Part shown: one piece after another, positions 24,960 to 29,989 of the stretch | Numbering within the stretch: the stretch's first letter is position 1 | How the letters are laid out: each line of letters opens with the position of its first letter | Origin: Bacteroidota bacterium | GTDB lineage: Bacteria; Bacteroidota; Bacteroidia; Flavobacteriales_D; Crocinitomicaceae | Reading direction: 5' to 3' | Assembly (NCBI GenBank): GCA_016866375.1 | Contig: VGMK01000004.1 | Location: 1 to 29,989 of the forward strand | Length of the DNA stretch: 29,989 bases | Program-made: the position numbers and the translations under genes | Notes under the pieces: generated by a model | What the model was told of the DNA's origin: nothing | Databases searched by the model: none | The model's input: only the letters and a program-made list of their open reading frames with translations

Positions 24960-24974
24960 AATGATAAGAATAAT

Positions 24975-26144
24975 TTAATGATAGGTGAATCTTCCAAATT
25001 CACTTGAAATCTCAACACTTGACTTTTCAGCGGCCTCTACGCGACCAACTACCTGTGCTGCAACATTATATTTTTCAGAAATAGCAATTATTTCCGCGGC
25101 GATTTCCAAAGGAACATAAAGTTCCATGCGGTGCCCCATGTTAAATACTTTATACATTTCCTGCCATGGAGTAGCAGATTCCTCTTGAATCATTTTAAAA
25201 AGTGGAGGACAATCAAATAAATTATCTTTGACAATACGAAGGTTTTTAATAAAATGCAACACCTTAGTTTGGGCACCTCCCGAACAATGAACCATTCCAT
25301 GAATATTGATACGATGCTTGTCTAGTATTTCCTTAATAATGGGTGCATAAGTTCGCGTTGGCGATAATACCAATTTACCTGCATCTAAAGGTGATTGCTC
25401 TACTTCAGAAGTCAAAAGTTTATTGCCAGCATAGACCAATTCCTCCGGCACATTCGGGTCAAAACTCTCGGGAAATTCGTAGGCAAGAGATTTATCAAAT
25501 ACATCGTGACGAGCTGAGGTTAGTCCATTGCTTCCCATTCCGCCATTGTATGAGGTTTCGTATGTGGCTTGACCATAGGAAGATAATCCCACGACAACAT
25601 CTCCTGCTTGGATGTTCTCATTTGAAATTACCTCTTTTCTTTTCATTCGGCATACAACCGTGCTATCCACAATAATAGTGCGAACTAAATCTCCTAAGTC
25701 CGCAGTTTCACCACCAGTCGAATGAATGTCAATTCCGAAACCGCGCAAATCGTCTAATAATTCTTCAGTTCCGTTAATAATAGCACTCAAGACTTCCCCC
25801 GGGATAAGTTGCTTGTTCCTGCCAATCGTCGATGAAAGAAGAATTGGACCAGTTGCCCCAACGCACAATAAATCATCTAGGTTCATAATAAGCGCATCTT
25901 GTGCAATTCCTTTCCAAACACTTAAATCGCCTGTTTTTTTCCAATACATATAAGCCAGAGAAGATTTTGTTCCCGCTCCATCCGCATGCATTACCACACA
26001 ATAATTTGGATCATTGGTCAGGTAATCCGGCACAATTTTACAAAACGCTTGAGGGAAAAGTCCTTTATCTAACTTTTTTATTGCGGCATGAACATCTTCT
26101 TTTCCGGCAGATACTCCGCGTGCTTGATATCGTTGGTCAGACAT
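24975..26144 (-). CDS. purM: Phosphoribosylformylglycinamidine cyclo-ligase (AIR synthase), Bacteroidota form
   Basis: The 389-aa protein belongs to the PurM/AIR-synthase ATP-grasp-like superfamily and should close FGAM to aminoimidazole ribotide in purine synthesis. Seen are the N-terminal YQARGVSAGKEDVH (like the YxxxGV start of PurM), the glycine loop DGAGTK (55-60), MNLDDLLCVGATGP (the PurM N-D-L segment) and STGGETADL (equivalent to GGETAEM). It is longer than the roughly 345-aa E. coli enzyme and diverged from it, as Bacteroidota versions are, which explains why some pipelines call it only AIR-synthase related. It has its own -7 box overlapping the upstream xseB stop. Identity of family is sure; the exact reaction is slightly less so. 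Confidence 0.86.
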   Translation of the reverse strand: MSDQRYQARGVSAGKEDVHAAIKKLDKGLFPQAFCKIVPDYLTNDPNYCVVMHADGAGTKSSLAYMYWKKTGDLSVWKGIAQDALIMNLDDLLCVGATGPILLSSTIGRNKQLIPGEVLSAIINGTEELLDDLRGFGIDIHSTGGETADLGDLVRTIIVDSTVVCRMKRKEVISNENIQAGDVVVGLSSYGQATYETSYNGGMGSNGLTSARHDVFDKSLAYEFPESFDPNVPEELVYAGNKLLTSEVEQSPLDAGKLVLSPTRTYAPIIKEILDKHRINIHGMVHCSGGAQTKVLHFIKNLRIVKDNLFDCPPLFKMIQEESATPWQEMYKVFNMGHRMELYVPLEIAAEIIAISEKYNVAAQVVGRVEAAEKSSVEISSEFGRFTYH

Positions 26145-26161
26145 AAATTAAAGTTCTAAAA

Positions 26162-26169
26162 CAAATTTA
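26162..26169 (-). promoter_or_regulatory. Possible -7 promoter box of purM
   Basis: TAAATTTG on the minus strand matches TAnnTTTG exactly and ends 17 nt before the purM ATG. It overlaps the xseB stop codon, so purM may be transcribed on its own as well as with xseB. Confidence 0.45.
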
Positions 26170-26391
26170 GCCATTTGAGGTATCTTGGCCCGAATTAGAG
26201 GAAAGATCTTTTAATATTTTGTTGACATCTTGCTCTGTTTCGTGCAATTTGGATTTGCAAATTTGAATCAATTCGCTTGCGCGTTTGACATAAGTTGATA
26301 ATTCATCCAAATTGACAGAGCCCTCTTCCATTCGGTTAACAATTTCTTTAAGTTCTTCGAATGCTTCTGTGTAGGTAATTTCGTTTTTCAT
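26167..26391 (-). CDS. xseB: Exodeoxyribonuclease VII small subunit
   Basis: This 74-aa helical protein matches XseB: YTEAFEELKEIVNRMEEGSV near the start is the family signature, followed by LDELSTYVKRASELIQICKSKL and a short polar tail. XseB forms coiled pairs that bundle on the XseA catalytic subunit, which degrades single-stranded DNA. In many genomes xseA is adjacent, but here the upstream neighbour is a DUF5916 gene and the downstream one is purM, so xseA must lie elsewhere. The ATG at 26389-26391 is the only good start. A 22-bp gap separates it from purM. Confidence 0.9.
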   Translation of the reverse strand: MKNEITYTEAFEELKEIVNRMEEGSVNLDELSTYVKRASELIQICKSKLHETEQDVNKILKDLSSNSGQDTSNG

Positions 26392-26485
26392 TTAACTAAA
26401 GTTAACTAATTCAGTAAATATACTTCCTTGATGTTTGGAAAAATAAGGAAAAAGGTGGACGTTTCGGGCTTTAAAATAATTAGTC

Positions 26486-28951
26486 CTAATATTTTTTGAA
26501 TTTATACGCATCCAACCAGTAGATTACTTTAATGGAAAAACTATTCGTTGGACCATTTTCAAAAGTTGAGGTTAAATTTGACCAATAATTGATTTGAGTG
26601 AATTGATCCTCTGTGAAAATTGAATTTTTCCAAACAACATTTAATTCGCTTCCGGGTAGAAATACCCATTTATATTGCATGTCGATGGTAAAGGCATTGT
26701 AATTAATATCGTAGGCGCTCTTCCCATTATTGTCAAGTCCATCATAGGTTTCTATGTCTAAATAGTCTAACCTTCCTGAAGCGTTCAATAAAGCAAAATG
26801 AGTGTAGGCTACTGCTGAACGGTAGTGCCTTAATCGAAATGTTATGGCCATTCTATTCGTTAAAATAAAGTCGGCAGCAATGGATTGAATGGTATTCACC
26901 CTATTTCTTTTTCCGAAAATTGTCCCATTCTGTATTTGAGCTGGCGTTGAAAATTCGACAGCATAACCCTCTGAATTAAAACTGAAATCTTGAGACCACT
27001 CATAGATCATGGATAAATTATTATTAAATCTGATCCTTGGATTTAGGTTATAACTATATTCAATCCAATTTTCTCTTCCAACGAATACATATCCAATGCC
27101 ACCGTCAAATGCGAAGGGTTTTTGATAATTCGTAGAAATCCACCCCTCAACATTGCTCCAGGTGGGCCTTATGAATGTTTCACCCCAAGTTCTAGGCTCA
27201 AAGTAATCGAAACTTTCTGTTAATGAGCTATTGATTCGAAGACCACCAGCGTCAAATTTACGAGATACTAGCACTAAGTTCATATTATTATATGTTCCAA
27301 CGTATGCACTTGGGCTATACAAATAATTTTGACTAAAGGAACCGTTTACGATCAGTTTGCTCAGTAATTTACTTTTGGGTCTAAAGTTTCTGTAAGCACC
27401 TGAAACTTCAATAATTCGCCTATTGTTATTGTAGTTAAATCCAAGGTCATTGGGGTCATAAGTGTCTGACTCCTCAATATATCCGGCTCCGTAAACCCAG
27501 GTGCCTCTTTGTTTTCCGATATTGATATTGTACGTGTAACCTAACTTAGGATTTTCACTACTTAACAGACTGCTTAGGGCAGCATTTCCTCTTAGAAAAA
27601 AGTTGTTATTTTTTGAATTGACATTAAAATTCAAACCGCTTACATTCGCGTCGTAGACTTCTCCAGCCCTCCATACATTTGTATTGGTGAAGGTCACTGA
27701 GCTGTTATTTTTAAGGTTTTGGTCTGCTACAAAAACACTGAAATTACTTAGCGGAGATACAATAATTGCTCGCTCTTCACCTGTTAGGTTATTGACGGCA
27801 GTTCCAATTTGCTCGGACGTTATGGCGTTAAATACCCCAATTCCCAACCCATTTTTCAGTCTTCCGCTAAGTTTGCTTGCATTGAGTAACTGAGCAGGTT
27901 GAACAGAGGGGCTCAAGTACTCGTTTGGATTCAGGTTGAAATTGGCTATTTCCGCCGGTGCTTGTACCCCAATTCTTCGGCTGTAAAAAAGATCTGATTT
28001 ATTAAAAAGCTCGGTGCCTTCGGTGAAAAATTGTCTATTCTCATTGAACTGTACTTCAAATGGACTTAAATTCAAAACTTGCTGATCAAAAACCACTTGT
28101 CCGAAGTCAGGTATAAGAGTCATATCAAGAGTAAAGGCCTCATTCAGACCATATTTAATATCTAATCCTCCATTGGCGGATCGATTCCAAATGGGATCAG
28201 AATTAGCTTGCGGTGTGCGATCCAAATAACCCGAAATGTAGGGCATAAATGCCAAGCGTAAGGGTGGTTTTATACCTTCAATACCAATTACTTTTCCACT
28301 TTCGAGTAAAAAATTTTCTAAATCTGGATTTACAATTTCCCATGACGAATCCTCCCGATAACGACTAATTTGTCGCCCGAAGTTTATATTCCATTCTTGA
28401 ATATCTTTTTTAGGAAAACGTATGGCGGAATATGGAATCTCAATTTCAATGTACCAGCCGTCATCTTGAATGCTTACTTTACTGTCCCATGCTAAGTTTA
28501 ATTGATCGTTGAAATCATTGGCGAAGATTTTAGCATCCAGTTGCACCCCTCTACTCGTTACGCCAAAATAGAATCCATTTTGATGGTCATTATAAGTGTC
28601 AAGAAAAATCCCGAAAATATCTGCTGTTGACGGATAGTCATCACGCACACTCAGTATTCGAGAGATAGAGTCAGGGTTATCTAGGCATTTGACGGCAAAA
28701 TAGAGCGCACCTTGATCATATAGCATAGCAATAAGTGTATTCCGCTGAGCGCTTTGTCCCGGAAAGGGCTTTACTTGTGTAAATTGCTCACTTGTCCAGC
28801 TTGCTTGTTGCCAAACCTCCTCCTCAAATTTTCCGTCTATTGTAATTTTTGTATTTATTTTTTTTGCAGTCAAGTTGCGTTGTCCATAGGCAAAACCAAT
28901 GAAAACAAAAAGGAGAAGCACATTTAGAATAATTCGTATCGTCAAGGGCAC
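26486..28951 (-). CDS. DUF5916 outer-membrane protein with N-terminal CBM9-like domain
   Basis: The 821-aa protein has a signal peptide (about 1-23, ending AYG before Q). It starts at GTG (28949-28951) or an in-frame TTG two codons later; there is no ATG. Residues about 30-225 form a carbohydrate-binding-family-9-like sandwich: KITIDGKFEEEVWQQA, DIFGIFLDTYNDHQNGFYF and GWYIEIEIPYSAIRFPK are typical of this family. The rest is the DUF5916 region, beta-rich with aromatic-ended strands like an outer-membrane barrel, ending YKFKKY. In known genomes these proteins are often near peptidases or polysaccharide genes, but the function is unknown. Its promoter box sits right after the upstream DUF5715 stop codon. 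Confidence 0.88.
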   Translation of the reverse strand: MPLTIRIILNVLLLFVFIGFAYGQRNLTAKKINTKITIDGKFEEEVWQQASWTSEQFTQVKPFPGQSAQRNTLIAMLYDQGALYFAVKCLDNPDSISRILSVRDDYPSTADIFGIFLDTYNDHQNGFYFGVTSRGVQLDAKIFANDFNDQLNLAWDSKVSIQDDGWYIEIEIPYSAIRFPKKDIQEWNINFGRQISRYREDSSWEIVNPDLENFLLESGKVIGIEGIKPPLRLAFMPYISGYLDRTPQANSDPIWNRSANGGLDIKYGLNEAFTLDMTLIPDFGQVVFDQQVLNLSPFEVQFNENRQFFTEGTELFNKSDLFYSRRIGVQAPAEIANFNLNPNEYLSPSVQPAQLLNASKLSGRLKNGLGIGVFNAITSEQIGTAVNNLTGEERAIIVSPLSNFSVFVADQNLKNNSSVTFTNTNVWRAGEVYDANVSGLNFNVNSKNNNFFLRGNAALSSLLSSENPKLGYTYNINIGKQRGTWVYGAGYIEESDTYDPNDLGFNYNNNRRIIEVSGAYRNFRPKSKLLSKLIVNGSFSQNYLYSPSAYVGTYNNMNLVLVSRKFDAGGLRINSSLTESFDYFEPRTWGETFIRPTWSNVEGWISTNYQKPFAFDGGIGYVFVGRENWIEYSYNLNPRIRFNNNLSMIYEWSQDFSFNSEGYAVEFSTPAQIQNGTIFGKRNRVNTIQSIAADFILTNRMAITFRLRHYRSAVAYTHFALLNASGRLDYLDIETYDGLDNNGKSAYDINYNAFTIDMQYKWVFLPGSELNVVWKNSIFTEDQFTQINYWSNLTSTFENGPTNSFSIKVIYWLDAYKFKKY

Positions 28952-28965
28952 CTTAGTTAAAACCG

Positions 28966-28973
28966 CAAAGTTA
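28966..28973 (-). promoter_or_regulatory. Bacteroidota-type -7 promoter box of the DUF5916 gene
   Basis: TAACTTTG on the minus strand is an exact TAnnTTTG match. It ends 14 nt before the GTG start and begins 2 bp after the upstream stop codon, so the DUF5916 gene probably has its own transcript. Confidence 0.58.
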
Positions 28974-28974
28974 C

Positions 28975-29691
28975 CTAAAGGTTTATTTTATTTGCTACTA
29001 CATGCAGGCAATTTTCATACTTTTCAAAGGTAACCCAACACTTTCCGTTGATTTTCAGATCATATAGCACTTTGGATAAGGTTGCTTGTAAAAATTGTTT
29101 ATCGCATGGAGTTATCTGCGATTCCTTGATAATTTCAAAACGAGAGAAAGAAAAATCCATGCTATTCCCATTTAAGTGCGGACTCCTTTGAATTGAATTA
29201 ATGTTATTTTTCCTGAGGCGTTTTACTGAATGGGTTGTCCTTGTCAGGGAGGTCACAATAAACTTGCTTCCTTGTAAGGGTGTGTTTTTTATTGCTTCAT
29301 CGAAGCGCATACCAATGTCTTCTAATAGACGATTGGCGCACGGAATTAAAAAGGGATAAGAATAGGTGAGATCGTCCAATTTAAAGCCGTGATTATTTTT
29401 CACAAGGTGTAATTTCCCTCTTTTGTAGTGTGATAGGATCTGCCTATAATTAGAGCAAGGTATAATGCCTTCGTGAGAGGATATTTTATAGTAGTCTTTT
29501 ATTTTATTGTGTAATAAATGAATGTATTGATTTTTGACCCCGTGTGACAAGCAATCATCTTTATCATTCTTGATTTTAGTATTAACAGATTTTGTGAGGT
29601 AGGAGCGAGGCTTAAGAAAACCGTCTTCCTTAAGGTCTGCAGAAAAAAACAGAACAGGGACAAGCGATAGGAAAACTAATTTATCTTTCAT
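28975..29691 (-). CDS. DUF5715 family protein (M15-peptidase-like)
   Basis: The 238-aa protein has a hydrophobic N-terminus (about 5-18) that could be a signal peptide. The family pattern is clear: SYPFLIPCANRLLEDIG (111-127), VTSLTRT (146-152), then SPHLNGNSMDFSFSRF (170-185) and a C-terminal KCWVTFEKYENCLHV. The S-x-x-R-T, H172-x(6)-D179 and final H230 resemble the zinc-ligand layout of M15 D-Ala-D-Ala carboxypeptidases. A periplasmic cell-wall peptidase role is therefore plausible but unproven for this family. The basic, Cys-containing region at 20-100 shows no domain I recognise. It is followed after 23 bp by the DUF5916 gene and diverges from the DUF493 gene. Confidence 0.78.
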   Translation of the reverse strand: MKDKLVFLSLVPVLFFSADLKEDGFLKPRSYLTKSVNTKIKNDKDDCLSHGVKNQYIHLLHNKIKDYYKISSHEGIIPCSNYRQILSHYKRGKLHLVKNNHGFKLDDLTYSYPFLIPCANRLLEDIGMRFDEAIKNTPLQGSKFIVTSLTRTTHSVKRLRKNNINSIQRSPHLNGNSMDFSFSRFEIIKESQITPCDKQFLQATLSKVLYDLKINGKCWVTFEKYENCLHVVANKINL

Positions 29692-29736
29692 TTTGTTTTA
29701 AAAGTAAATTAATAAACTCACACGCTATGAATTCCT

Positions 29737-29744
29737 TAACTTTG
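29737..29744 (+). promoter_or_regulatory. Bacteroidota-type -7 promoter box of the DUF493 gene
   Basis: TAACTTTG matches TAnnTTTG exactly and ends 7 nt before the ATG at 29752, again suggesting a leaderless or near-leaderless mRNA. No clear -33 TTTG is present. Confidence 0.55.
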
Positions 29745-29751
29745 TTATCAA

Positions 29752-29989
29752 ATGAGTACTTTTGATAAACTTCAGGAACAACTTTTATTACAAGAGTGGC
29801 CGAACCTCTATCTGTTTAAGTTCATCGTTCCCAATGAAATCGAAAAAATAGCAAAAGTCAGCTCCTTATTCAATGAAAATTGTGATTTAAGCATGCATTC
29901 GTCGAGTAAAGGAAATTACCTCAGTATCACAGTAAAAGAGGTTATGATGTCTGCTGAAGACATTATTGATATTTACAAGAAGGCGGCAG
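29752..29989 (+). CDS. DUF493 family protein, truncated by window end
   Basis: Seventy-nine codons from ATG 29752 run off the window. The sequence MSTFDKLQEQLLLQEWPNLY, then FKFIVPNEIEKIAKVSSLF, SSKGNYLSITVKEVMMSAED and IIDIYKKAA matches the small ferredoxin-like DUF493 family of Bacteroidota. Proteins of this family are about 90 aa, so only the last dozen or so residues are probably missing. Function is unknown; the distant E. coli relative YbeD has a regulatory-domain-like fold. It is divergent from the DUF5715 gene. Confidence 0.85.
   Translation, partial: MSTFDKLQEQLLLQEWPNLYLFKFIVPNEIEKIAKVSSLFNENCDLSMHSSSKGNYLSITVKEVMMSAEDIIDIYKKAA

Noticed and set aside
25343..25675. 110-aa plus-strand ORF opposite purM
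   Set aside because: Shadow of purM with no domain or plausible start context; low-complexity His/Pro/Gln content.

Overview
The window looks like ordinary chromosomal DNA of a Bacteroidota bacterium, most likely order Flavobacteriales; family-level placement (for example Crocinitomicaceae/Fluviicola-like) is only a guess. The evidence is AT-rich DNA, several TAnnTTTG promoter boxes of the Bacteroidota type, few Shine-Dalgarno sites, tRNAs without encoded CCA, a two-piece methionine synthase, TonB-dependent receptors with an N-terminal carboxypeptidase-regulatory-like domain, an HU-CCDC81/SPOR protein, and DUF5916, DUF5715 and DUF493 proteins. There is no prophage, IS element, CRISPR array or rRNA.

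Layout. 1-190 (-): N-terminus of a secreted PKD-type protein, cut by the window edge. 401-4213 (-): methionine synthase encoded as two overlapping genes behind a SAM-I riboswitch and a clear promoter. 4245-5716: dgkA (+) and dprA (-), overlapping tail to tail. 5752-11287 (+): two paralogous TonB-dependent receptors followed with no gap by kdsB (CMP-KDO synthesis for LPS). 11319-15624 (+): a run of envelope or secreted proteins (HU-CCDC81/SPOR membrane protein, CAP-domain lipoprotein, C1 cysteine peptidase, unnamed lipoprotein). A decayed second copy of the SPOR gene's 3' end sits between the CAP and peptidase genes. 15735-17937: gap (+) and pgk (-), consecutive glycolytic enzymes facing each other with overlapping stop codons. 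18021-21469: M1 aminopeptidase lipoprotein (+) and an SDR (-). 21721-24430 (+): htpG with a strong terminator, then a TerB/J-domain co-chaperone. 24470-24959 (+): tRNA-Ser(GCT), tRNA-Pro(TGG) and tRNA-Arg(TCT), each followed by a T-tailed hairpin. 24975-29691 (-): purM, xseB, a DUF5916 outer-membrane protein and a DUF5715 protein. 29752-end (+): start of a DUF493 gene.

How it fits together. Most genes are housekeeping: methionine/SAM cycle, central glycolysis, purine synthesis, DNA uptake/repair, LPS, protein folding and tRNAs. The accessory flavour is in the outer-membrane and secreted proteins. Regulation visible in the sequence is the SAM-I riboswitch on metH, a set of promoters placed almost on top of start codons (suggesting leaderless mRNAs), and intrinsic terminators around htpG and the tRNAs.

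I found no convincing new multi-gene system. The most informative non-standard observations are the SPOR pseudogene scar flanking the CAP lipoprotein gene, the riboswitch with an unresolved expression platform, the leaderless-type promoters, the convergent overlapping gene pairs, and the terminator-like hairpins inside the tRNA cluster.
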